Below the pieces are notes generated by a model. It had not been told where the DNA came from, did not search any database, and worked only from the letters and a program-made list of their open reading frames with translations. From Ilumatobacter sp. (GTDB lineage Bacteria > Actinomycetota > Acidimicrobiia > Acidimicrobiales > Ilumatobacteraceae), in contig REDU01000057.1 in assembly GCA_007693335.1 (NCBI GenBank), positions 1 through 64,000 of the forward strand: a DNA stretch of 64,000 nucleotides. Reading direction: 5' to 3'. The translations under genes and the position numbers were made by a program. This document shows, one piece after another, positions 8,281 to 17,096 of the stretch. Position 1 is the stretch's first letter; every line of letters begins with the position of its first letter.

Positions 8281-8943
8281 ATGATCCGACTCCGACAGAT
8301 CGCCCTCGTCGCCCGTGAGCTCGAACCGGTGGTCGACGAACTGTGCGAACGGCTCGGCCTCACCGTGTGCTTCCACGATCCCGGGGTGGCCGAGTTCGGC
8401 CTCCACAACGCCCTCATGACCATCGGCGACCAGTTCCTCGAGGTGGTGTCGCCCACCACCGACGACACCACGGCCGGTCGACTGCTCGATCGCCGCGGTG
8501 GCGACGGCGGCTACATGGTGATCCACGAGGTCGACGACCTCGACCGGCGCGTCGAGCACCTCCGCGCCCACGATGTGCGCATCGTGTGGCAACTCGATCT
8601 CGAGGACATCCGGGGTCGTCACCTCCATCCACGCGACGTGGGCGGCGCGATCGTGTCGATCGACCAGCCCGAACCGCCGGGCTCGTGGCGTTGGGCCGGC
8701 CCCGACTGGGCGGCACACCGTGACACCTCGGTGGTGAGCGCGATCGCCGGCGTGACCGTGGGCGCCGAACGTCCCGACGAGATGGCCCTGCGGTGGGCCG
8801 AGCTCGGCCTCGCGACCTCGGTGCGGTTCGACCCGGCGGGACCGCGGGGCGAGGGCGTGGACGGCCTCGACCTGGTGGCCACCGACCGGGCGCGGGCGGG
8901 AGAGTCGTTCGACTGCTGCGGGGTGACGATCACCCTCGTGTGA
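8281..8943 (+). CDS. VOC (glyoxalase-like) family protein
   Basis: 220 residues made of two beta-alpha-beta-beta-beta half-modules. The first half starts at IRLRQIALVARELEPVVDELCERLGL; the second starts near residue 155 (SVVSAIAGVTVGAERPDEMALRWAELG). It resembles the single-chain glyoxalase-like subfamily of proteins that bind a metal or small ligand. The reaction is unknown. The ATG follows a TACGAT hexamer (8267-8272) by 8 nt, so the mRNA is probably leaderless. It is divergent from the acyl-CoA synthetase. Confidence 0.78.
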   Translation: MIRLRQIALVARELEPVVDELCERLGLTVCFHDPGVAEFGLHNALMTIGDQFLEVVSPTTDDTTAGRLLDRRGGDGGYMVIHEVDDLDRRVEHLRAHDVRIVWQLDLEDIRGRHLHPRDVGGAIVSIDQPEPPGSWRWAGPDWAAHRDTSVVSAIAGVTVGAERPDEMALRWAELGLATSVRFDPAGPRGEGVDGLDLVATDRARAGESFDCCGVTITLV

Positions 8944-8959
8944 TCTCGGGCCGGTGATC

Positions 8960-9562
8960 TCAGGCCAGGTGGCCGCGAACCAGCGTGCGGAGCAGGTCGA
9001 TGCCGGCACCCGAGCTGGTGCTCGTCCACACGATGTCGCCCTGCTCGAGCCGGCACCCGGCCGCCAGGTCACGCCTGCGTGCGTCCCGTTTCGATGACTT
9101 GACCTTGTCCTGCTTGGTGGCCACCACCGTGTGCGGCACCTGGCACTCGCGGAGCCAGTCGAGCATCTGGACGTCGAGTGGAGTCGGGCCGATCGCACCG
9201 TCCACCAGCACGAAGACCTGCACCAGTGACTCGCGATCGAGCAGGTACCCCTCGATCATCTCGGGCCACTCGCGACGTACCCGGCCCGGTACCTTGGCGT
9301 AGCCGTAGCCCGGGAGGTCGACCACGGCCACGTCGCCGTCGCCGTGGTCGCGATCGACGAGGTCGAACAGATTGAGCAGCTGCGTGCGTCCGGGGGTGTT
9401 GCTCACCCGAGCGAGCTGCTTGGTGCCCGCCAGCGAGTTGATGAGTGAGCTCTTCCCCACGTTCGACCGCCCGACGAACGCCACCTCGGCACGCCGCTCC
9501 GGGAGCTGCCCGAGCCGCGCCGCCGACATCACGAAGCGCAAGGAGAGCGGCGGCGGCGACAT
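8960..9562 (-). CDS. engB: Ribosome-biogenesis GTPase EngB/YsxC
   Basis: 200 residues from ATG 9560-9562. G-motifs are present in order: G1 GRSNVGKSS, G2 around NTPGRT, G3 DLPGYGYAKV, G4 TKQDK. These are the hallmarks of the TrmE-Era-EngA-YihA family member EngB, which helps assemble the 50S subunit. An in-frame ATG at 9610 exists but would overlap the upstream small membrane gene (ending at 9580). The shorter start keeps the genes 17 nt apart and begins right before the conserved region. Confidence 0.9.
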   Translation of the reverse strand: MSPPPLSLRFVMSAARLGQLPERRAEVAFVGRSNVGKSSLINSLAGTKQLARVSNTPGRTQLLNLFDLVDRDHGDGDVAVVDLPGYGYAKVPGRVRREWPEMIEGYLLDRESLVQVFVLVDGAIGPTPLDVQMLDWLRECQVPHTVVATKQDKVKSSKRDARRRDLAAGCRLEQGDIVWTSTSSGAGIDLLRTLVRGHLA

Positions 9563-9579
9563 CGGCCGCAGTGTACGGA

Positions 9580-9789
9580 TCAGCCGGTCAGGAGTGAGCC
9601 GAGCGCCCACAGTGCGGCCACGAGGCCCACCGCCGCCATGAACAGGCTGCGCGCCACCGGTGCCCGCTCGAGGTCACCCTCCTCGCTGCGGCGCTCGGGC
9701 GGCTTGATGACGGCGATCAGGTTGCCGGCGAACAGCGCACCACCGAGGGCCAACACGAGCCAGGCGAGGAGATCCTCTCCGAGGAACAT
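9580..9789 (-). CDS. Small two-helix membrane protein
   Basis: 69 residues from ATG 9787-9789. One hydrophobic helix spans residues ~6-27 (LLAWLVLALGGALFAGNLIAVI), then a charged loop (KPPERRSEEGDLERAPVARS) and a second helix ~50-68. The loop is rich in Arg/Glu and probably cytoplasmic. It lies 17 nt upstream of engB on the same strand. A CATGAT hexamer six bases before the ATG may be a -10 box for a leaderless transcript. The family is not recognised. Longer in-frame starts reach back over the opposing VOC gene. Confidence 0.65.
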   Translation of the reverse strand: MFLGEDLLAWLVLALGGALFAGNLIAVIKPPERRSEEGDLERAPVARSLFMAAVGLVAALWALGSLLTG

Positions 9790-9820
9790 GTGCCCATCAT
9801 GGCGTGGAAGACTGCTGCGC

Positions 9821-10417
9821 ATGGGATTCCACCACGTCGCACTCGCCACACGTGACACGGCCGCCACCCATCGCTTCTACACCGAGGTCATGGGTTTCGA
9901 GCTCGTCAAGGTCGTGAGCGCGCCCACACCCGCCGCTCCCGGCGAGGAATCGTCCGGATTCTCGAAGCACTTCTTCTACGACACCGGCTCGGGTGAGGTC
10001 GGTTCGGGCGACACGGGGATGATCGCGTTCTGGGAGATCCACGATTCCACGATCGGTACCGACTTCGCGGTCGACATCAACGCGGCCGCCGGCCTGCCGT
10101 GGTGGGTCAACCACCTGGCCTTCGATGCACCCACCCGCGAGGCGCTCGACGCCCACCGCGAGCGCTGGCAGCGCCACGGCCACACCGTGCTCGAGGTCGA
10201 CCACGAGTTCTGCGTCAGCATCTACCTCCGCGACCCGTCTGGCAACATGGTCGAGTTCTGCCACACGACCCGGCCGTTCTCCGACGAGGAACGGGCGCGC
10301 GCCATCGAGCTGCTCCACGACCCGGAGCCGCCGTTCGATGCCGACGCCCGCGTGACGATCCATCAGCCGGTTGCCGCTGACGCCGGGATCGACGCCGTCC
10401 CGGTGGCCGGCGACTGA
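9821..10417 (+). CDS. VOC family protein (glyoxalase/dioxygenase-like)
   Basis: 198 residues from ATG 9821. It begins MGFHHVALATRDTAATHRFY, where His4/His5 is the usual first metal ligand, followed by WWVNHLAFDA (second-module His) and the C-terminal pattern IYLRDPSGNMVEFCHTT with the metal-binding Glu. This is the single-domain glyoxalase/bleomycin-resistance/dioxygenase arrangement, with metal ligands kept, so catalytic activity is plausible. The substrate is unknown. It is divergent from the small membrane gene, whose start lies only 31 nt away, so the two promoters must overlap. An in-frame start at 9638 is rejected because it would run through that opposing gene. Confidence 0.82.
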   Translation: MGFHHVALATRDTAATHRFYTEVMGFELVKVVSAPTPAAPGEESSGFSKHFFYDTGSGEVGSGDTGMIAFWEIHDSTIGTDFAVDINAAAGLPWWVNHLAFDAPTREALDAHRERWQRHGHTVLEVDHEFCVSIYLRDPSGNMVEFCHTTRPFSDEERARAIELLHDPEPPFDADARVTIHQPVAADAGIDAVPVAGD

Positions 10418-10465
10418 TCACGGGTACCGTCGGGTGCCGGAACGACCGACGAGAGTGATGGCGCC

Positions 10466-11815
10466 ATGACCGACCAGGGGACCACGGAAACGCCCGACCT
10501 CGGCCGCCTCATCGACGAGGGCGCCAACGCGGAGCTCACGGAGTGGCTGCGGTCGTCGAGCGTGTACGAGATCGCCGACGAACTGACCCGCCTCGACGCC
10601 ACCGACACGGCGTTCGCGTTCCGGCTGCTTCCCCGCGACCGGGCGATGGAGGTGTTCGAGTCGCTCGAACCCGTCGACCAGCAGCAGGTGCTCGACGGCC
10701 TCCGCGACGACCGCGTCATCCACCTCATCGAGGAACTCGACCCCGACGACCGGGCGCGTCTGCTCGACGAGATGCCGGCCAAGGTCGCGAACCGACTCCT
10801 CAACCAGCTCAGCGTCAACGAGCGGGCGCTCACCTCGGTGCTCCTCGGGTACCCGGAAGAGTCCGCCGGTCGTCTCATGACGCCCGAGTTCGTCTCGCTG
10901 CGCGACACCATGACCGTGGCCGAGGCGATCGCCAAGATCCGCCGTGAGGGTCTCGACGCGGAGACGGTCTACGCCCTCCCGGTGCTCGACGATTCGCGTC
11001 ACCTCATCGGCATCACCGGTCTGCGCTCGCTCGTGCTGGCGGAGCCCGATCTCCTCGTGGGTGATCTGATGACCACCGATGTGCTGCGGGTGACCACCGA
11101 CGTCGACCGCGAGGTCGCGGCCCGGCTCGTCCGGGAGGCCGGCCTCATCGCGCTACCGGTGGTCGACTCCGAGCAGCGTCTGGTCGGCGTCATCACCGTC
11201 GACGACGCCATGAGCGTGCTGGAGGAGGAAGAGACCGAGGACTTCGCCTTCCAGGCCGGTCACAGCCCCATCAACAAGCCGTACCTGTCGGTGTCGGCCC
11301 TCCAGCTCGCCCGGGTGCGGGCCCTCTGGCTGCTCGTGCTCATCGTGGCCGCCGGACTCACCGTGAACGTGCTGCAGGTCTTCGAGGACACCATCGCGGT
11401 GCTGCCCACGCTCGCGCTGTTCGTGCCACTGCTGATCGGTACCGGCGGCAACTCGGGGGCACAGGCCGCGACCGCGGTCATCCGTGCGATGGCCGTCGGT
11501 GAGGTCCGCTTCACCGATCTCCCCCGCATCGTGTGGCGTGAGGCCCGGGTGGGCCTGATGCTCGGTGGGATGCTCTCGGCCGCCGTGTTCGTGCCGGTGG
11601 CCGCGCTGTGGGACACCGATCTCGCGATCGTGGTGAGCCTGTCACTCGTCACCATCTGCACGTGGGCCACCATCGCCGGCTCGGCGCTCCCGCTGCTCGG
11701 CAAGCGGGCCGGCGTCGATCCAGCCGTGGTCTCCGCGCCGTTCATCACCACGCTCGTGGATGCCACCGGTCTGATCTTCTACTTCACCTTCGCCAAGCTC
11801 ATCCTCGGTATCTGA
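10466..11815 (+). CDS. mgtE: Magnesium transporter MgtE
   Basis: 449 residues with the full MgtE architecture. An N-terminal helical Mg-sensing domain (~1-130, with DLLDEMPAK-like repeats), two CBS motifs (~135-255; LIGITGLRSLVLA and LVGVITVDDAM), a plug helix, and five membrane helices from ~290 to 449. The pore signature PLLIGTGGNSGAQAATAVIR is intact. It takes up Mg2+ in a gated fashion; Mg bound between the N and CBS domains closes the channel. A possible -10 TACCGT lies at 10424-10429. It is convergent with the ABC exporter genes. Confidence 0.95.
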   Translation: MTDQGTTETPDLGRLIDEGANAELTEWLRSSSVYEIADELTRLDATDTAFAFRLLPRDRAMEVFESLEPVDQQQVLDGLRDDRVIHLIEELDPDDRARLLDEMPAKVANRLLNQLSVNERALTSVLLGYPEESAGRLMTPEFVSLRDTMTVAEAIAKIRREGLDAETVYALPVLDDSRHLIGITGLRSLVLAEPDLLVGDLMTTDVLRVTTDVDREVAARLVREAGLIALPVVDSEQRLVGVITVDDAMSVLEEEETEDFAFQAGHSPINKPYLSVSALQLARVRALWLLVLIVAAGLTVNVLQVFEDTIAVLPTLALFVPLLIGTGGNSGAQAATAVIRAMAVGEVRFTDLPRIVWREARVGLMLGGMLSAAVFVPVAALWDTDLAIVVSLSLVTICTWATIAGSALPLLGKRAGVDPAVVSAPFITTLVDATGLIFYFTFAKLILGI

Positions 11816-11845
11816 GGTACCGGTCCGATCCGACGGCCGCACCGG

Positions 11846-12622
11846 TCACGCGCTGGTGGAACGCCCGAACTTCCGGGTGGCGAGCCCGGCGAACACGGCG
11901 ATCAGAGCGAGCGACCAGCCGATCGAGTACCAGACGTCGTTGCCGACCGGCATGCCGTTGTAGAGCGCCCGTGACGCGTTCGTGACGATGGTGAACGGGT
12001 TCGCGTTCGCGATCGCCTCGAGCCAACCCGGCATCGTCTCGGGCGGCACGAACGCGGACGACACGAACGTGAGCGGGAACATCCAGATGAAACCGGCCGA
12101 GTTGGCCGCTTCGACCGACTTCACCGACAGGCCGATGAGCGCCTGCACCCACGACAACGAGTAGCTGAACAGCAACAGCACGAACGTGGCGAGCGTGGCC
12201 TGCGCGAACGACCCCTCGAGGCGGAACCCGATCGCGAACGCGATCACCACCATGATCGTGAACGTGAAGATGTTGCGCAGCAGATCCGACACGGTCCGGC
12301 CGATCAGCACCGCGGAACGCGACATCGGCAGTGAGCGCAGACGATCGACCAATCCTTTCGACAGATCTTCGGCCAGTCCCACCCCGGTGAACGCCGATCC
12401 GAACACGAGCGACTGGGCGAAGATGCCCGGCATCAGGAACTGGTCGTAGTTCGTGAAACCGGGTGCCGTGATCGCTCCGCCGAAGACGTAGGAGAACAGC
12501 ACGATGAACATGATCGGCTGGATGGTGGCGAAGATCAGCACCTCGATGTTCCGGGGGATGATGCGCAGGTGACGGCCGGCCTCGGTCCACGAGTCCTGCA
12601 CCACCATGGAGAGATCGGTCAT
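11846..12622 (-). CDS. ABC-2 type exporter permease (DrrB-like)
   Basis: 258 residues with six hydrophobic helices and the ABC-2 signature region (PLTFVSSAFVPPETMPGWLEAIANANPFT). The central loop LAEDLSKGLVDRLRSLPMSRSAVLIGRT matches the coupling segment of DrrB-type permeases. Such pairs export drugs, lipids or polyketides. Its start overlaps the end of the ATPase gene by 4 nt (ATGA, 12619-12622), so the two are translated together. The substrate is unknown. Confidence 0.88.
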   Translation of the reverse strand: MTDLSMVVQDSWTEAGRHLRIIPRNIEVLIFATIQPIMFIVLFSYVFGGAITAPGFTNYDQFLMPGIFAQSLVFGSAFTGVGLAEDLSKGLVDRLRSLPMSRSAVLIGRTVSDLLRNIFTFTIMVVIAFAIGFRLEGSFAQATLATFVLLLFSYSLSWVQALIGLSVKSVEAANSAGFIWMFPLTFVSSAFVPPETMPGWLEAIANANPFTIVTNASRALYNGMPVGNDVWYSIGWSLALIAVFAGLATRKFGRSTSA

Positions 12623-13623
12623 GACGTCACCTTCGTCAGCGGTGCGCCGGTGACACCGTCGGAGTCGTCGTCGGCGGCGTCGACCGGACGCCCCGTCAGC
12701 GTGAGGAACACGTCGTCGAGCGTGGGGCGTCGCACGTCGAGATCGAGCACGTCCACCCCCACCTCGTCGAGGGCGCGCACCACACCGGGCACCACACGGT
12801 CACCCGTCCGGATGGGTCCGGAGAAGGTCCGACCATCACCTTCGACGTCGACCGGGCCGTTGCACCTCTGGCGCAGCACCTCGAGCGCTTTCGCCTGGTT
12901 CTCGATCCGGGCGATCGACACCGTGATGCGGTCACCGCCGATGCGGTCCTTGAGCTCATCGGCAGTCCCCTGCTCGATGACCCGTCCGTGGTCGATCACC
13001 ACGATCCGATCAGCCAGACGGTCGGCCTCGTCGAGGTACTGGGTGGTGAGCAGCACTGTCGTCCCGTCGTGCTCGAGTTCCTCGATCAGCTCCCACATCG
13101 CCAACCTCGATCGTGGGTCGAGTCCGGTGGTGGGCTCGTCCAGGAAGAGCACCGACGGTCGGGCGATGAGGCTCATCGCGATGTCGAGCCGTCGCCGCAT
13201 CCCGCCCGAGAAGCCCTTCACCACCCGATCGGCAGCGTCCACGAGGTCGAATCGTTCGAGCAACTCCCCCGCGCGCCGGCGGCCCTCCTGCCGCGGCAGG
13301 TGGAACAGCCGCGCGATGTACTCGATGTTCTCCCGCGCCGTCAGCCGCTCCTCGACCGCTGCGTACTGACCGGTGAGGCCGATCCGCTCACGGACACGGT
13401 GCGGTTCGGCCACCACGTCGATCCCGTCGAGCCGCGCCGTGCCGGCGTCGGGACGGAGCAGCGTGGTGAGCACGCGAACGGTCGTGGTCTTTCCCGCCCC
13501 GTTCGGTCCCAGGAGTCCGTACAGCGCGCCACGCGGCACCTCGAGGTCGACCCCTGCGAGCGCGACCGTCTCGCCGAAGCGCTTCTCGAGGCCGCGCGCC
13601 TCCACCGCGAGCTGTTCTGGCAT
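12619..13623 (-). CDS. ABC exporter ATP-binding protein (DrrA-like)
   Basis: 334 residues from ATG 13621-13623, preceded by GGGGAGAA. Walker A LLGPNGAGKTTTVR, the Q-loop near LTGQYAAVEE, signature FSGGMRRRLDIAMSL, Walker B SVLFLDEPTTGLD and the H-loop LLTTQYLDEAD are all present, followed by a C-terminal domain (VRRPTLDDVFLTLTGR) typical of DrrA. It powers the adjacent ABC-2 permease. An upstream in-frame extension to 14007 overlaps the beta-lactamase-like gene in another frame and is rejected. Confidence 0.92.
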   Translation of the reverse strand: MPEQLAVEARGLEKRFGETVALAGVDLEVPRGALYGLLGPNGAGKTTTVRVLTTLLRPDAGTARLDGIDVVAEPHRVRERIGLTGQYAAVEERLTARENIEYIARLFHLPRQEGRRRAGELLERFDLVDAADRVVKGFSGGMRRRLDIAMSLIARPSVLFLDEPTTGLDPRSRLAMWELIEELEHDGTTVLLTTQYLDEADRLADRIVVIDHGRVIEQGTADELKDRIGGDRITVSIARIENQAKALEVLRQRCNGPVDVEGDGRTFSGPIRTGDRVVPGVVRALDEVGVDVLDLDVRRPTLDDVFLTLTGRPVDAADDDSDGVTGAPLTKVTS

Positions 13624-13694
13624 GGCCGGATTCTCCCCGCTCGGGTGGCGCCGTGTCGACGGTGTTTCGGTCACAGCGATGCGATCACGCCCGT

Positions 13695-14930
13695 TCAGGG
13701 GGGTGATCGGTCGGGAGTGCCGAGCGCGCGTCCGTCCACCCCGGTGAGACGGAGGTCGGCACCGAGCGCCGGCAGCAGCACGTCGCACACCCCACCGCCC
13801 GACGAGGGCCGCTCTCCCGCCACCGTGGCGGCCACCACCGTCCGCCCGTCCTCGATCACCCACGCGCACGCCTTCGCACCGCGGAGGGTACCGGTGTGGC
13901 CCCAGCCGTACTGATCGAGGAAGATGCCGGGCCACCGGAGGATCCGACGGTCGTCGACGGTGGCGGCGGCGAGAACGGCGGCCACGTGATCGGTGCCGGC
14001 GAGCCACGACCCTGCTGCGCCGAGGCGGTCGAACCGGGCGATGTCGGCCCGGTGCGGGCCGTCACCCGGCGCCGAGCCGTCGACGGTGAGCCGGGGTTCC
14101 TCCGCCCCGACCGGATCGAACACCAGCGACCGGCCCGTCACGTCGTAGCGCTCCCCAGTGACCGCTTCGATCAGGAGGCCGAGCGCACAGTAATTGCCGT
14201 TCGAGTACCTCCACCGCCCGCGGTCGCCGGTGGGCGGCGCGCCGAGGATCATGCCGAGCGGCGCGTCGCAGCCGCCCGGATCGTCGAGCCAGCTCTGCTG
14301 GGCGACCGGCATGCCGCTCGTGTGGTCGAGCAGCTCTCGTGTCGTCACGTCGAGCCACGCCGGGTGCGGCTCGACGCCCATCGCGGTCCACGGGACCGGG
14401 GCCGTCACGTCCAGCACGTCCGCCGCGTGGAGGCGGGCCACCGTGAGCGCGGTGACGAGCTTGCTCACGCTCGCCACGACCATCGGAGTGGTACCGGTGA
14501 CCGGTGCGCCGCTGCGGTCGACACCCGTGGCCAGCTGCACGACCGGCACGCCGTCACGCCACACGCTCAGCGACGTGGCGGCGTTACCGCTGGTGAGTGA
14601 TGCGAACGCCGCCGTGGTGGCCTCGAACGTGACGGGCTCATCGGGAACCGTCGTGGTGGTGGTCGTGGTCGTGGTGGTGGTGGTCGTCGCGGTGGTCGTG
14701 GTCGAGGTCGCAGGCGTCGTGGTGGTGGTCGTGGTGACCGCCGATGTCGGGGTCGACGGTGCCGCTGGCGACGTCGACCCGTGCGGCGCGGACGACGGCG
14801 GGCCGGAGGACGGCTCCTGCGACGCTCCCGAACTCGCGCCGGCGGCACAGCCCACCGACAGTGGCAGCCAGGCGAGCACCGCCACGATTCGAACGGCGGT
14901 GCGCCGACATCGCAGCGTGGTCGGATCCAT
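13695..14930 (-). CDS. Lipoprotein of the serine beta-lactamase/class C penicillin-binding fold
   Basis: 411 residues. A signal peptide ends at a lipobox cysteine near residue 28 (LPLSVGCAAG). It is followed by a Ser/Pro/Thr-rich linker with long Thr runs (~residues 30-95) and a serine hydrolase domain. The SxxK motif reads SVSK (catalytic Ser near residue 157), the YxN motif is YSN, and the third motif is HTGT in place of KTG. These match D-aminopeptidase or esterase members (Pfam Beta-lactamase) rather than classical resistance enzymes. It should act outside the membrane; whether on peptidoglycan or esters is unknown. The TACCGT hexamer lies 10 nt before the ATG. Confidence 0.82.
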   Translation of the reverse strand: MDPTTLRCRRTAVRIVAVLAWLPLSVGCAAGASSGASQEPSSGPPSSAPHGSTSPAAPSTPTSAVTTTTTTTPATSTTTTATTTTTTTTTTTTTVPDEPVTFEATTAAFASLTSGNAATSLSVWRDGVPVVQLATGVDRSGAPVTGTTPMVVASVSKLVTALTVARLHAADVLDVTAPVPWTAMGVEPHPAWLDVTTRELLDHTSGMPVAQQSWLDDPGGCDAPLGMILGAPPTGDRGRWRYSNGNYCALGLLIEAVTGERYDVTGRSLVFDPVGAEEPRLTVDGSAPGDGPHRADIARFDRLGAAGSWLAGTDHVAAVLAAATVDDRRILRWPGIFLDQYGWGHTGTLRGAKACAWVIEDGRTVVAATVAGERPSSGGGVCDVLLPALGADLRLTGVDGRALGTPDRSPP

Positions 14931-14999
14931 CCCGTCGTGAACGGTAGACGCGCCCCGCTGGCCTGGCCGGCCACGACGTTCGATCCGGGCCCGACCGGT

Positions 15000-15695
15000 T
15001 CACCCAGGACGTGCTCCGGAGGTGGCGCTCTCGACGGCGAGCCCGGCGCGACGCCACTCGGGGAAGCCGTCCTCGAGTCGTCGTGCCGACCGGCCGCCGG
15101 CGAGCAGTGCCCGGACGGCATCGTCGGCGTAGGCGCAGTACGGACCTCGGCAGTAGGCCACGATCTCCGCGCCGTCGGGCACGTCGGTGAGGAGTTCGGC
15201 GAGGCGTGCGGTGAGGTCGTCGACGGGGACCGACCGGGCGCCGGCGATGTGGCCGGACCGGTACTCCGCCGCCGGGCGGACGTCGACCACGAGCACTTCG
15301 CCGGCGGCGATCCGGCGGACGAGCTCGTCGCGGGTCACCTGCTCGAGCTCGTCGCGGTCACCGAGATAGGCGGCGGCGAGGTCGTCGAGGCGCGCATGAT
15401 GGGCCGCGGCCACGTCACGGAGCGCCACCCAGAGGTCGACGACCCGCTCCGACGCGAGTCGGTAGTGGATGCGGGTGCCCTCGCGCCGGGTCGTCACCAG
15501 CCCGGCCCCCGCGAGCGCGCGGAGGTGGAACGAGGTGTTGGCCACACTCTGTCCGATCTCGGCCGCGAGCTCGTCGACATGGCGCTCGCCCTGCGCGAGC
15601 ACGTCGATCAGTTCGGCTCGACGTCCACTCGCGAGGGCCTTGGCGACCTCGGCGAACCCGTCGAACAACGCGTCCTTCGCGTCGCGATGTCCCAT
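15000..15695 (-). CDS. ArsR-family regulator fused to a rhodanese domain
   Basis: 231 residues. Residues ~15-95 form an ArsR winged helix (LASGRRAELIDVLAQGERHVDELAAEIG, then SVANTSFHLRALAGAGLV as recognition helix). Residues ~120-225 form a rhodanese domain with the active-site loop AYCRGPYCAYADDAV, whose first Cys would carry a persulfide. This fusion is a known class of regulators thought to sense reactive sulfur or redox state through that cysteine. The start has a strong GGGAGG. It is divergent from the MFS gene, with GTTCAAG/CTTGA half-sites between them. The signal it reads is inferred, not shown. Confidence 0.88.
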   Translation of the reverse strand: MGHRDAKDALFDGFAEVAKALASGRRAELIDVLAQGERHVDELAAEIGQSVANTSFHLRALAGAGLVTTRREGTRIHYRLASERVVDLWVALRDVAAAHHARLDDLAAAYLGDRDELEQVTRDELVRRIAAGEVLVVDVRPAAEYRSGHIAGARSVPVDDLTARLAELLTDVPDGAEIVAYCRGPYCAYADDAVRALLAGGRSARRLEDGFPEWRRAGLAVESATSGARPG

Positions 15696-15721
15696 TCGTC
15701 ATCCTCCCGGTCACACCTACT

Positions 15722-15781
15722 GTTCAAGCGACTACTTGACAAGTTAGCAGGTGGCGGATATCCTCAAGGCATCACTTGAAC
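15722..15781. promoter_or_regulatory. Probable ArsR-type operator region
   Basis: Between the divergent regulator and transporter genes lie GTTCAAG (15722-15728), CTTGAC (15735-15740) and CTTGAAC (15775-15781). The first and third are exact reverse complements of each other. The first two form a 6-nt-spaced imperfect dyad, the usual shape of an ArsR site. The third sits just upstream of the MFS ribosome binding site. The binding protein is inferred to be the adjacent ArsR-rhodanese regulator. Confidence 0.5.
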
Positions 15782-15792
15782 AAAGGACCTCC

Positions 15793-17085
15793 GTGGGCGA
15801 GCCGACGAGACCGCCGGCCGATCCCGGCCCACCAGCCGAACTCAGCGGACACCGACCGGTGCGGTTGGGGTTGATGCAGAACCTGCCGCAGTTCGCGCTG
15901 CTGGTCGGGGTCAACGCGCTGGTCGGCGGCATGGTCGGCCAGGAACGCACGATCGTGCCGCTGCTCGCCGAAGACGTGTTCGGGCTCACCGCGTTCACCG
16001 GGATGCTGTCGTTCATCGTGGTGTTCGGCGTGTTCAAGGCGATCACCAACCTGTTCGCCGGATCGCTCTCGGACCGCCACGGCCGCAAACCGGTGCTGCT
16101 CGCCGGCTGGATCATCGGCATCCCCGTCCCGCTGCTGCTGATGTGGGCCCCCACCTGGGAATGGGTGCTGATCGCCAACGCCCTGTTGGGCATCAACCAG
16201 GGACTCGCCTGGTCGACCACCGTCATCATGAAGATCGACCTCGTCGGCCCACACCGGCGCGGTCTCGCGATGGGGTTCAACGAAGCCGCCGGCTACGGCG
16301 CCGTCGCCGCCGCCGCCTGGGCCACCGGCTGGATCGCGGCTGACTACGGGCTGCGCCCCGAACCGTTCTACCTCGGTCTCGCGTTCGCCGGGCTCGGCCT
16401 CGGCCTCACCGCCCTGTTCGTCCGCGAGACCGCCGGCCACGTGGCCGTCGAGGTGGCCGGCCATCAGGAGATCGAGGGACGTCCCGACGGATACCTCACC
16501 TCCCGCCAGGTGTTCGCCTACACCACCTGGAGAGAACCCGCCCTGTCGTCCGCGTCGCAGGCCGGACTCGTCAACAACCTCAACGAAGGCATGGCATGGG
16601 GGCTGTTCCCGCTGTACTTCGCCGCACGCGGCCTGTCGCTCGGCGAGATCGGCCTGCTCATCGCGATCGCACCCGCCGTGTGGGGCGTCGGCCAACTGTT
16701 CACCGGTGGACTGTCGGATCGCTGGGGTCGCAAATGGTTCATCGCCGGCGGTCAGTGGCTCGAAGCCCTCGGCCTCGTGGTGATCGCCCTCGGCGACAGC
16801 TTCGCCGTGTGGGCGGTCGGCAGCGCCATGTTCGGCGCCGGCACCGCCATGGCCTACCCCACCCTCATCGCGGCGATCGGCGACGTCGCCCACCCCCGCT
16901 GGCGCGGCGCCGCCGTGGGCGTCTACCGGCTGTGGCGCGACCTCGGCTTCGCCGTCGGTGCCATCACCGCCGGCATCATCGCCGACCTCGCCGGCATCCG
17001 CACCGCGATCATCGTGATCGCGGCGATCACCGCCCTGTCGGGCATCGACGTCGCGATCCGCATGTACGAGACCCGACGTCGTTGA
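15793..17085 (+). CDS. MFS transporter
   Basis: 430 residues from GTG 15793, with AAAGGA five bases upstream. An earlier GTG at 15751 would place the operator half-site inside the gene, so it is not preferred. Twelve hydrophobic helices are seen. Motif A appears twice, as GSLSDRHGRKPVLL near residue 75 and GGLSDRWGRKWF in the second half. It is divergent from an ArsR-rhodanese regulator, so it probably exports, or less likely imports, a compound linked to sulfur or metal stress. The substrate is not identifiable from motifs. Confidence 0.85.
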   Translation: MGEPTRPPADPGPPAELSGHRPVRLGLMQNLPQFALLVGVNALVGGMVGQERTIVPLLAEDVFGLTAFTGMLSFIVVFGVFKAITNLFAGSLSDRHGRKPVLLAGWIIGIPVPLLLMWAPTWEWVLIANALLGINQGLAWSTTVIMKIDLVGPHRRGLAMGFNEAAGYGAVAAAAWATGWIAADYGLRPEPFYLGLAFAGLGLGLTALFVRETAGHVAVEVAGHQEIEGRPDGYLTSRQVFAYTTWREPALSSASQAGLVNNLNEGMAWGLFPLYFAARGLSLGEIGLLIAIAPAVWGVGQLFTGGLSDRWGRKWFIAGGQWLEALGLVVIALGDSFAVWAVGSAMFGAGTAMAYPTLIAAIGDVAHPRWRGAAVGVYRLWRDLGFAVGAITAGIIADLAGIRTAIIVIAAITALSGIDVAIRMYETRRR

Positions 17086-17096
17086 CGCGCTGGGGG

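Noticed and set aside
6383-8284. 633-codon plus-strand frame opposite the acyl-CoA synthetase
   Set aside because: No recognisable motif; the minus strand has the intact ANL family enzyme.
14640-14710. ggtggt/cgtggt run as a regulatory repeat
   Set aside because: It encodes the Thr-rich linker of the beta-lactamase-fold lipoprotein.
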